DNA of 64,000 nucleotides from JAYQKL01 sp049889535 (GTDB lineage Bacteria > Pseudomonadota > Alphaproteobacteria > RS24), in the NCBI GenBank assembly GCA_049889535.1, contig JBMHDF010000013.1:62001-126000 (forward strand), read 5' to 3'. Positions 51,627 to 58,562 of this stretch are shown in pieces (within the stretch, counting starts at the first letter, position 1; each line of letters begins with the position of its first letter). Under the pieces are notes generated by a model, which was given only the letters and a program-made list of their open reading frames with translations, did not search any database and was not told the DNA's origin. A program made the position numbers and the translations under genes.

Positions 51627-51657
51627 AATGGCCAGCGTCTTAAAAACGCTGGCCATT
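51627..51657 (-). other. Intercistronic hairpin after rubrerythrin
   Basis: A perfect 12-bp stem, AATGGCCAGCGT with ACGCTGGCCATT, around a 7-base loop. No T run follows on either strand, so it is not a standard terminator. Located between the rubrerythrin and Fe-S genes, it may protect the upstream mRNA 3' end or reduce downstream expression. Confidence 0.6.
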
Positions 51658-51673
51658 AGGATATGAGTTGGGC

Positions 51674-52090
51674 TTAGCCCATTGAGTCCAAAGCTTTTTG
51701 GAAACGACCAGCATGTGACTTTTCAGCCTTTGCTAAAGTTTCAAACCAATCAGCGATTTCATCAAAGCCTTCATCGCGTGCTGTGCGCGCCATGCCTGGA
51801 TACATATCTGTATATTCATGGGTTTCGCCAGCAATCGCAGCTTTCAGATTGTCTTCAGTTGAACCAATTGGCTCACCAGTTGCTGGGTCACCAACTTCTT
51901 CAAGAAATTCCAAGTGACCATGCGCATGGCCTGTTTCGCCTTCTGCTGTGCTACGGAAAACTGTAGCGACATCATTGTGGCCTTCAATATCGGCTTTTTG
52001 CGCAAAATAAAGATAACGACGGTTGGCTTGGCTTTCACCAGCAAAAGCCGCTTTCAGATTCTCAAGTGTTTTAGATGTTGCGAGTGACAT
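51674..52090 (-). CDS. Rubrerythrin without rubredoxin domain
   Basis: Di-iron peroxide reductase, 138 residues. ATG 52090 has a near-perfect GAGGAG site; longer frames to 52174 would include the promoter operator. The four-helix bundle shows AFAGESQANRRYLYFAQKA, EGETGHAHGHLEFL, AIAGETHEYTDMYPG and AKAEKSHAGRFQKAL, giving the Glu/His iron ligands. The usual C-terminal rubredoxin (CxxC pair) is missing, so electrons must come from a partner, perhaps the next Fe-S protein. Predicted Irr control. Confidence 0.92.
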   Translation of the reverse strand: MSLATSKTLENLKAAFAGESQANRRYLYFAQKADIEGHNDVATVFRSTAEGETGHAHGHLEFLEEVGDPATGEPIGSTEDNLKAAIAGETHEYTDMYPGMARTARDEGFDEIADWFETLAKAEKSHAGRFQKALDSMG

Positions 52091-52126
52091 TTTTATCTCC
52101 TCAATTTTTGATGAACAAACATCGCA

Positions 52127-52147
52127 CATGTTCCCTATGAACATGTT
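52127..52147 (-). promoter_or_regulatory. Perfect 21-bp palindrome at the rubrerythrin transcription start
   Basis: ACATGTTC, five bases, GAACATGT. It begins at the predicted +1, seven bases after the -10, and covers about +1 to +21. It could be an operator for an unidentified repressor or a 5' mRNA stem-loop. Confidence 0.55.
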
Positions 52148-52153
52148 ATGAGC

Positions 52154-52182
52154 AATATAGGAACGGAAAGGCAAAATGTCAA
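52154..52182 (-). promoter_or_regulatory. Rubrerythrin promoter
   Basis: Minus-strand TTGACA (52182-52177), exactly 17 bases, TATATT (52159-52154). It is the best sigma70-like match I saw in the window. Confidence 0.85.
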
Positions 52183-52184
52183 CA

Positions 52185-52203
52185 GTTTAGAATCGTTCTA
52201 AAC
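52185..52203 (-). promoter_or_regulatory. Irr/ICE operator upstream of rubrerythrin
   Basis: GTTTAGAA, TCG, TTCTAAAC: a perfect 8+3+8 inverted repeat matching the iron control element TTTAGAA-N3-TTCTAAA recognised by Irr in alphaproteobacteria. It ends two bases before the -35 of the rubrerythrin promoter, and irr is the adjacent gene. Confidence 0.82.
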
Positions 52204-52257
52204 AAAAATTATATAAATTTTATTGAAATTTATTGTAAGGAGCCCGTTACGCGGATT

Positions 52258-52692
52258 TTATTTCTTCGAAAGGCGAACAATGACATCGATACCATTAACA
52301 TTTAGTCCGTCTGGCACTTCTGGCAAGCCACTGACAGCAATTTTTTCTTCGGGAATATCAATCAAACGATTTTCTTCCCCAATGAAAAAATGATGATGAT
52401 TGGTGGTATTCGTGTCAAAATAGCTTCGCGCTGAATCCACAACAACCTGCCGCAGCAAGCCAGCCTCAGTAAATTGATGCAAAGCGTTATAGATTGTCGC
52501 CAAAGACATTTTATGGCCAGCCTTCACAACATCCTCTTGCAGGCTTTCCGCCGTTATGTGACGATTTTCACCCGTGAATAAAAGTTGTGCCAAATCCAGC
52601 CGCTGGCGCGTTGCGCGCAGGCCTGCCGCATTTAATTTTTGGCTCAGCTCATAATCCATTTGAGTATTTGACTGGTCAGGCATCATTTTCAT
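52258..52692 (-). CDS. irr: Iron response regulator Irr (Fur family)
   Basis: 144 residues. Winged helix with LRATRQRLDLAQLLF and SLATIYNALHQFTEAGLL; YFDTNTTNHHHFF carries the three-His motif at 99-101 that binds haem in Irr proteins. There are no cysteines at all, so the Fur C-terminal zinc CxxC sites and the Bradyrhizobium haem motif GCPWH are absent. Irr represses or activates genes through ICE boxes under iron limitation. Divergence from fabA-fabB is the conserved Irr neighbourhood. A start a few codons later (52686) is possible. Confidence 0.92.
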   Translation of the reverse strand: MKMMPDQSNTQMDYELSQKLNAAGLRATRQRLDLAQLLFTGENRHITAESLQEDVVKAGHKMSLATIYNALHQFTEAGLLRQVVVDSARSYFDTNTTNHHHFFIGEENRLIDIPEEKIAVSGLPEVPDGLNVNGIDVIVRLSKK

Positions 52693-52853
52693 TCCTCGCG
52701 ACTAAACGCAATTTATAATCACTCTAATCTAAACCATTACCCAGCAAATTACAAATGTTTTTCTTCAGCAGTGACCAGAACAACTTTCGTGACGCGCCAG
52801 ATTATGCTATCAAGAAAGTTCATTTATCCCCCAGCCAATCTTCAGGAGAGTTT

Positions 52854-53366
52854 ATGTCTAGGCAAAATAGTTTTACTTATGAAGAGCTTATTAAATGTGC
52901 CAATGGCGACATGTTTGGGCCCGGTAATGCACAATTGCCCAGCCCACCCATGCTGATGTTTGACCGCATCACCACCATTACAGAAACCGGGGGCGCGCAT
53001 GATAAGGGTGAAATTATTGCTGAATTAGATGTGCGTCCGGATTTGTGGTTTTTCGACTGTCATTTTAAAGGGGATCCAGTCATGCCGGGCTGTTTAGGGC
53101 TTGATGCTATGTGGCAATTACTTGGCTTTTTTCAGGGCTGGCTGGGTCATGAGGGCAAAGGCCGTGCGCTGGCCGCCGGTGAAGTCAAATTCACAGGCCA
53201 GATTGAGCCGGATGCCAAGCTGGTGACCTATCGTTTAGATGTCAAACGCGTCATTGCCCGCAAGCTTGTAATGGGCATTGCGGACGGTACAGTGGCGGTT
53301 GACGGAAAAGAAATTTATCGCGCAGAAGATTTGCGGGTTGGGCTGTTCAAGCCCGGTCAAATGTAA
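52854..53366 (+). CDS. fabA: 3-hydroxydecanoyl-ACP dehydratase/isomerase FabA
   Basis: 170 residues from ATG 52854, preceded by AGGAGAG; the frame open to 52755 is leader. The active site is visible as His70 in FFDCHFKGDPVMPGCLGLDA with Asp84. It dehydrates and isomerises the C10 intermediate so that unsaturated fatty acids can be made with FabB, encoded 17 bases downstream. Confidence 0.96.
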   Translation: MSRQNSFTYEELIKCANGDMFGPGNAQLPSPPMLMFDRITTITETGGAHDKGEIIAELDVRPDLWFFDCHFKGDPVMPGCLGLDAMWQLLGFFQGWLGHEGKGRALAAGEVKFTGQIEPDAKLVTYRLDVKRVIARKLVMGIADGTVAVDGKEIYRAEDLRVGLFKPGQM

Positions 53367-53383
53367 CCCAAAAGGAGATAAAA

Positions 53384-54595
53384 ATGCGTCGTGTTGCAAT
53401 CACAGGCTTGGGGATTGTCTCCAGCATCGGCAATAATGCACAAGAAGTCAGCGCGAGTTTACGCGAGGGCAGGTCAGGCATCACCGCCGCACCAGACCAT
53501 ATTGAAAAAGGCTTTCGCAGTCAGGTTTATGGCCGGCCAAGCCTCGATGTGACCGAAACCGTTGATAAGCGCGTGCGCCGTTTTATGGGTGAGGGCGCGG
53601 CCTGGAACTATGTCGCCATGGAGCAGGCCATTGCCGATAGCGGGCTTGAAGAGGGGCAAATCATTAACCCCATGACTGGGATTATTATGGGCTCGGGTGG
53701 TCCGTCTGCCCGCACTTTGGTCGACTCCGCCGACATTACCCGCAAATCTGGCCCCAAACGCGTTGGGCCCTTTGCCGTGCCGAAAGCCATGTCCTCAACC
53801 AATTCAGCGACTTTGGCGACACCTTTTGGCATTAAGGGCGTGAACTATTCCATCTCCTCTGCCTGCGCGACCTCGACCCATTGCATTGGCAATGCGGCTG
53901 AAATGATACAATGGGGCAAGCAAGATATTGTCTTTGCGGGCGGTGGTGAAGAGCTGGACTGGTCTTTATCGGTGCTGTTTGATGCGATGGGAGCGATGTC
54001 ATCCAAATATAATGACACGCCAGCCAGCGCCAGCCGCGCTTATGATAAAAACCGTGACGGCTTCGTGATTGCCGGCGGCGCGGGCGTTTTGGTTTTGGAA
54101 GAAATGGAAATGGCAAAAAAACGCGGCGCCAAAATCTATGCAGAGATTGTCGGCTATGGCGCCACTTCTGATGGGCATGATATGGTGCAACCTTCCGGTG
54201 AAGGCGCGGTGCGCTGCATGCAAATGGCGATGAAAGATTTGGATTGCCCGATTGATTATATCAACCCGCATGCGACCTCGACCCCGATTGGCGATATTAA
54301 AGAAATAGAAGCACTGCGCGAGGTGTTTGGCGCAGATTGCCCGCCGCTTTCAGCCACCAAATCTTTAAGCGGGCATTCGCTCGGCGCCGCTGGTGTGCAA
54401 GAGGCGATTTACAGCCTGCTGATGATGCAAGGTGATTTTATTGCCGCCTCCGCCCATATTGAAGAACTCGACCCCGACTTTGCCGATATGCCGATTGTGC
54501 AAGAAATGCGTGAAAATGCTGGCCTCAATTGCGTGCTGTCCAACAGCTTCGGCTTTGGCGGCACCAATGGCACACTGGTGATGCGGCGGGTTTGA
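53384..54595 (+). CDS. fabB: 3-oxoacyl-ACP synthase I FabB
   Basis: 403 residues. Thiolase fold with Cys161 in SSACATSTHCIGNA, His in NPHATSTPIGD near 295 and His in SLSGHSLGAAG near 331, plus the ending NSFGFGGTNGTLV. It elongates unsaturated acyl-ACPs made through FabA. The fabA-fabB pairing separates it from FabF. Strong AAAGGAG upstream of ATG. Confidence 0.95.
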   Translation: MRRVAITGLGIVSSIGNNAQEVSASLREGRSGITAAPDHIEKGFRSQVYGRPSLDVTETVDKRVRRFMGEGAAWNYVAMEQAIADSGLEEGQIINPMTGIIMGSGGPSARTLVDSADITRKSGPKRVGPFAVPKAMSSTNSATLATPFGIKGVNYSISSACATSTHCIGNAAEMIQWGKQDIVFAGGGEELDWSLSVLFDAMGAMSSKYNDTPASASRAYDKNRDGFVIAGGAGVLVLEEMEMAKKRGAKIYAEIVGYGATSDGHDMVQPSGEGAVRCMQMAMKDLDCPIDYINPHATSTPIGDIKEIEALREVFGADCPPLSATKSLSGHSLGAAGVQEAIYSLLMMQGDFIAASAHIEELDPDFADMPIVQEMRENAGLNCVLSNSFGFGGTNGTLVMRRV

Positions 54596-54624
54596 TTGGC
54601 CCAGCTTAGTCGGTTGCCATTCTG

Positions 54625-54647
54625 CCACATTTAATATTATAATGTGG
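54625..54647. other. Hairpin after fabB
   Basis: CCACATT and AATGTGG arms with an AT-only loop, 30 bases after the fabB stop. No T run follows, so it is a weak terminator or mRNA-end stem. Confidence 0.35.
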
Positions 54648-54676
54648 GTACTTATTCACGCCTGCCTCTATCGCGC

Positions 54677-54682
54677 TATAAT
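54677..54682 (+). promoter_or_regulatory. Perfect -10 box before unknown gene
   Basis: TATAAT 18 bases before ATG 54700; no good -35 at the usual distance. It suggests a local promoter for the following small genes with a very short leader. Confidence 0.45.
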
Positions 54683-54699
54683 AAGCCATTGAGGTCGTC

Positions 54700-55014
54700 A
54701 TGTTGCGTTTACTTAAATTATTGTCTTTAAAAAGCTTATCCCAAAAACAACAAGCAAATGGGAAGGATAAGATGGAAACGATATTACTTGATAAAAATAT
54801 TCAGGAAAGTAACCTGTTCGACCCTATTTTTGACGATGTGGTGACTTTAGACTCATCACGCGCTGAAGAAATATGGGAACGCTTATCTGTGGACACACAC
54901 CGAATGGAAATTGAGTCTTTAGGTCAAATTCTGGCATTGGCGCTTTGGGAAACACTAAAAGAAAGCAAACGTCGACATGGCGAAGAAAAAACCACCCCTA
55001 AAGACAGAAAGTAA
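54700..55014 (+). CDS. Small protein of unknown function
   Basis: 104 residues from ATG 54700 (GAGG five bases upstream). An internal ATG at 54772 has an equally good site (GGAAGGATAAG) and would give 80 residues. The first 24 residues are basic and amphipathic; the rest is acidic and helical (TLDSSRAEEIWERLSVDTHR, ILALALWETLKESKRR) with no motif I know. It overlaps the next frame by 38 bases, which suggests coupling. No function can be named. Confidence 0.5.
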   Translation: MLRLLKLLSLKSLSQKQQANGKDKMETILLDKNIQESNLFDPIFDDVVTLDSSRAEEIWERLSVDTHRMEIESLGQILALALWETLKESKRRHGEEKTTPKDRK

Positions 55015-55408
55015 ACCCGATAGCGAAATTATGCCACCGGAGACAGGTGGGGATGAAACAAATATATATGCCATCATCCAGAATTTTTCTTCAAACCCAG
55101 AAAAAATGCTTGGGATGCTTGAGCAATACGACCCGGGATTTATAAAACGTTTTAACGAAAAGAGTGAAGCCTTTGCGGATAAATCCAGAGAAAGACGCTT
55201 TCGCTTTTTGCAAACTCAGGCCTACACATCATTGGGTATCCGAGTCATCTGTACCCTTGCAGCATTATTCATTTTGTATAATGCAGTATCTGCCGATGCC
55301 AACTTCCTGACACTTATCGCTATAATTCTGCTTATCATACTAATTAATGGTGGCTTACCAGTGTGGCAACAAATTGGTGAAGCCATTGCTGAGCGCATAA
55401 AAAAATAA
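54977..55408 (+). CDS. Small membrane protein of unknown function
   Basis: 143 residues. Lys/Pro-rich N-terminus, then a helix (IIQNFSSNPEKMLGMLEQY), a charged region, and two membrane segments (about 88-107 and 109-127, IRVICTLAALFILYN and LTLIAIILLIILINGGLP). Reminiscent of small DUF2335-like membrane proteins, whose helix-rich N-terminus precedes a hairpin anchor, but I am not sure. It starts inside the previous gene. Confidence 0.5.
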   Translation: MAKKKPPLKTESKPDSEIMPPETGGDETNIYAIIQNFSSNPEKMLGMLEQYDPGFIKRFNEKSEAFADKSRERRFRFLQTQAYTSLGIRVICTLAALFILYNAVSADANFLTLIAIILLIILINGGLPVWQQIGEAIAERIKK

Positions 55409-55522
55409 GGTTAAAGAAACCGCCCTTATTCTACTTGAGTATGTTCCAACCATCGGCTAGGCTTTATCTGCTATGCGAATGCATGGCTAACTGCATGAAA
55501 ACAAAAATAAAAAGGAAATTCG

Positions 55523-55891
55523 ATGCGAAACTACATATTACTCTCTTGCGCCATAATGTTGGCTGGGTGTGCTTCTTTAACCAATGATGCTCACGTGCCA
55601 ATAGCTCTGTCTTTCAGTGATGGCAGTAAAGGCAGCTGCAAACTTCAAAATAAACGTTTCACTGAGAAAGTTATGGTGCCGGGCACCCCAAAAGTGCGGC
55701 GCTCTGATGACTCACTAAAATATGATTGCACCACTTCAGATGGTCGAAAAGCTTTTGGCGATATCCAAAGCACAATCGGCGCTAAAATTGTGGCCAGTGC
55801 CGTATTTCTAGATCTAGGCATTGTAGACGCTATCACAGACAAACACCGTGAATATCCAGCGAGCTTTGTCATTCCAGTGGGAGCGCGCTAA
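55523..55891 (+). CDS. Lipoprotein of unknown function
   Basis: 122 residues. The signal ends with lipobox MLAGC (Cys at 16), so it should be lipid-anchored. The mature part has paired cysteines (GSCKLQN and YDCTTSDGRKAFG) and a hydrophobic patch IVASAVFLDLGIVDAIT, a pattern shared by small phage- and envelope-type lipoproteins. A GAAAGGAAA-like site precedes the ATG. No function can be named. Confidence 0.68.
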   Translation: MRNYILLSCAIMLAGCASLTNDAHVPIALSFSDGSKGSCKLQNKRFTEKVMVPGTPKVRRSDDSLKYDCTTSDGRKAFGDIQSTIGAKIVASAVFLDLGIVDAITDKHREYPASFVIPVGAR

Positions 55892-55912
55892 ACACACCAA
55901 TAACCCAAAACA

Positions 55913-55944
55913 AAAAGGGCGGGGTGTTGCCCGCCCTTTTCTTT
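55913..55944. terminator. Bidirectional Rho-independent terminator
   Basis: GGGCGGG and CCCGCCC (55917-55923, 55930-55936) with a 6-base loop, flanked by AAAA and TTTTCTTT. It serves both the lipoprotein gene (plus) and pnp (minus). Confidence 0.85.
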
Positions 55945-55969
55945 ATGCCTTAATATCAAGAGGCGGGGT

Positions 55970-58111
55970 TTATTCTGCCGCGCCGTCTTCGTCATCGGCG
56001 GGTTTGCCTTCAAGGTCTTCGCCGGTTTCTTGGTCCACGACTTTCATCGACAAGCGCACCTTGCCGCGATCATCAAAGCCCATCAGCTTGACTTTCACTG
56101 TGTCGCCTTCAGACACCACATCAGAGGTGTTGGCCACGCGCTCATTTTTCAGCTGGCAAATATGCACCAGCCCATCACGCTTGCCAAACAAATTCACAAA
56201 GGGGCCAAAATCCATAACCTTGACGACCGTACCTTCATAAATCACCCCGACTTCTGGCTCGGCCACAATCGAGTTAATCCAATCCAGCGCCGCTTGTATC
56301 ACCGCCGCATCGCTAGAGGCGACTTTGATGACCCCATCATCGGCAATATCAATTTTCGCGCCTGTGGTTTCCACAATCTCGCGAATAACCTTACCGCCAG
56401 AACCAATCACATCGCGGATTTTATCCACCGGAATGGTCAGGGTTTCAATTTTCGGCGCATACTCGCCCATTTCGGTGCGCGCTTCGCCTAAGGCTTTGTT
56501 CATTTCGTCCAAAATATGCGTCCGCCCGCCCTTGGCTTGGTCAAGCGCCACTTGCATAATTTCTTCGGTAATGCCAGTGATTTTAATATCCATCTGCAAA
56601 GAAGTGATGCCATCATTTGTGCCAGCGACTTTAAAATCCATATCGCCGAGATGATCTTCATCACCCAAAATGTCAGATAGAACCGCAAAATCATCGCCTT
56701 CTTTAATCAGCCCCATTGCGATACCCGCAACTGGCTTGGCAATTGGCACACCCGCATCCATCATCGCCAATGAGGAACCGCAAACTGTCGCCATTGAAGA
56801 CGACCCATTTGACTCGGTGATTTCTGACACCAGACGCAGCGTATAGGGGAAGTCTTCTTTAGCGGGCAGCATTGGCTTGAGCGCACGCCAAGCAAGCTTC
56901 CCGTGACCAATTTCGCGCCGGCCCGTAAAGCCAACCCGACCCGTTTCGCCAACCGAATAAGGAGGGAAGTTATAATGCAGCAGGAAGTTTTCTTTATAAG
57001 TACCCTCCAGCGCATCGACAAATTGCTCATCATCGCCAGTACCAAGCGTAGCGACCACAATGGCCTGCGTCTCACCGCGCGTGAACAAAGCCGAGCCATG
57101 CGCGCGGGGCAACACACCCACTTCAGATTCAATCGCGCGCACATCAGCTAAACCGCGACCATCAATCCGTTTTTGGGTTTTCAAAATCGAGCCGCGCACA
57201 ATATCGCTCTCCACTGACTTCACAGCACCAGATAAAGCAATGCGCGCATCATCATCAGCGTCTTCTGCCAATAATTCTGCCATCACTTTATCTTTAGCTT
57301 CTGCAATCAAGCCTTGACGGGTAACTTTATCAGCTTCCTGATAAGCGGCTTCAAGTTCGCCACCCACCAGCTTGGTGATTTGCGCTTTTAGCTCGCTATT
57401 GTCAACAACTGGCACATCACGCGGTTCTTTCGCGCATTTCTCAGCCAGTGAGATAATCATATCAATAACTTTCTGGAACTCTTTGTGACCATACATCACC
57501 GCGCCCAGCATCACATCTTCTGATAATTCATCAGCCTGGCTTTCTACCATCAACACCGCATCGCGTGTGCCAGCAACCACCAAATCAAGGGCGCTGTCTT
57601 CCATGTCTTGCAGGGTTGGGTTGAGCAAATATTCGCCATCTTTATAACCCACACGCGCCGCGCCAATCGGGCCTAAAAACGGAATGCCCGAAATGGTCAA
57701 CGCTGCTGACACTGCAACCATAGCCACAATATCGCTGTCATTTTCCAAATCATGGCTGACCACAGTCGCAATCACTTGAGTTTCGTTTTTAAAACCTTTT
57801 GCAAAAAGCGGACGAATTGGGCGGTCAATCAGCCGCGAGACCAAAGTTTCCTTTTCGCTCGGGCGCCCTTCGCGCTTAAAATAACCGCCTGGAATTTTAC
57901 CAGCGGCATAAGCTTTTTCCTGATAATTCACTGTAAGCGGGAAAAAATCAATTCCCGCTTTTGGTGTGCGGTCTGCAACCACTGTTGCCAATACCGTCGT
58001 ATCACCATATGTCACCAACACCGCGCCATCGGCTTGGCGGGCGACTTTTCCTGTTTCAATAATGAGCGGCTGTCCGCCCCAATCTATCTCTTCACGAGTT
58101 ACCGTAAACAT
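55970..58111 (-). CDS. pnp: Polyribonucleotide nucleotidyltransferase
   Basis: Phosphorolytic 3'-5' exoribonuclease and degradosome component. 713 residues: two RNase PH domains (roughly 1-220 and 315-540, with the catalytic region around GDEDHLGDMDFKVAG), a KH domain (IGSGGKVIREI near 560) and an S1 domain (GPFVNLFGKRDGLVHI near 640). The acidic tail is short. Follows rpsO with a terminator and a stem-forming leader between. Confidence 0.97.
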   Translation of the reverse strand: MFTVTREEIDWGGQPLIIETGKVARQADGAVLVTYGDTTVLATVVADRTPKAGIDFFPLTVNYQEKAYAAGKIPGGYFKREGRPSEKETLVSRLIDRPIRPLFAKGFKNETQVIATVVSHDLENDSDIVAMVAVSAALTISGIPFLGPIGAARVGYKDGEYLLNPTLQDMEDSALDLVVAGTRDAVLMVESQADELSEDVMLGAVMYGHKEFQKVIDMIISLAEKCAKEPRDVPVVDNSELKAQITKLVGGELEAAYQEADKVTRQGLIAEAKDKVMAELLAEDADDDARIALSGAVKSVESDIVRGSILKTQKRIDGRGLADVRAIESEVGVLPRAHGSALFTRGETQAIVVATLGTGDDEQFVDALEGTYKENFLLHYNFPPYSVGETGRVGFTGRREIGHGKLAWRALKPMLPAKEDFPYTLRLVSEITESNGSSSMATVCGSSLAMMDAGVPIAKPVAGIAMGLIKEGDDFAVLSDILGDEDHLGDMDFKVAGTNDGITSLQMDIKITGITEEIMQVALDQAKGGRTHILDEMNKALGEARTEMGEYAPKIETLTIPVDKIRDVIGSGGKVIREIVETTGAKIDIADDGVIKVASSDAAVIQAALDWINSIVAEPEVGVIYEGTVVKVMDFGPFVNLFGKRDGLVHICQLKNERVANTSDVVSEGDTVKVKLMGFDDRGKVRLSMKVVDQETGEDLEGKPADDEDGAAE

Positions 58112-58133
58112 ACATTTTCCATTCTATTCATTT

Positions 58134-58177
58134 AAGACTTCGATACTCTTACACTACAATTTTACAGGTGAAGTCTT
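58134..58177 (-). promoter_or_regulatory. Inverted repeat in the pnp leader
   Basis: AAGACTTC and GAAGTCTT, a perfect 8-bp stem around a 28-base AT-rich loop, 23 bases before the pnp start. It resembles in position the RNase III-sensitive leader hairpin by which PNPase controls its own mRNA in enterobacteria. Confidence 0.45.
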
Positions 58178-58225
58178 TTCCATCTAACGCTTGCAAAGGC
58201 CCATCCTCTACAAGCTTTTAAAAGT

Positions 58226-58261
58226 AAAAACCGGGTCTTGGATAAACAAGACCCGGTTTTT
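58226..58261 (-). terminator. Rho-independent terminator of rpsO
   Basis: A perfect 15-bp stem, AAAAACCGGGTCTTG with its complement, around GATAAA (plus strand). On the minus strand it ends in GGTTTTTACTTTT. It separates rpsO from pnp. Confidence 0.9.
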
Positions 58262-58270
58262 GGCATCAGC

Positions 58271-58540
58271 TTATCGCCGCAGACCCAATCGGGAAATCAA
58301 AGACGCATAACGTTCTTCGTCACGCGCTTTAACATAATCCAATAAACGTCGGCGTTGGCTGACCAATTTCAACAGACCACGGCGAGAATGATTATCCTTG
58401 CCATGCGTTTTGAAATGCTCAGTCAGATTTGCGATACGCTCTGATAAAATCGCAACCTGAACTTCTGGTGACCCAGTGTCACCGTCTTTGGTTGCATATT
58501 CTTTCACAAGCTCATGCTTGCGTTCTGCTGTAATCGACAT
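58271..58540 (-). CDS. rpsO: 30S ribosomal protein S15
   Basis: 89 residues: DTGSPEVQVAILSERIANLT, HFKTHGKDNHSRRGLLKLVSQRR and RDEERYASLISRLGLRR are the S15 signature. It binds 16S rRNA early in 30S assembly. AAGGAG sits eight bases upstream. Follows truB closely and is separated from pnp by a strong terminator. Confidence 0.97.
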   Translation of the reverse strand: MSITAERKHELVKEYATKDGDTGSPEVQVAILSERIANLTEHFKTHGKDNHSRRGLLKLVSQRRRLLDYVKARDEERYASLISRLGLRR

Positions 58541-58562
58541 CGGGTACTCCTTTTAATATGCC

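Noticed and set aside
52127..52147. LexA box at the rubrerythrin start
   Set aside because: Alphaproteobacterial LexA uses the direct repeat GTTC-N7-GTTC; this is an inverted GTTC-N5-GAAC, and rubrerythrin is not an SOS gene.
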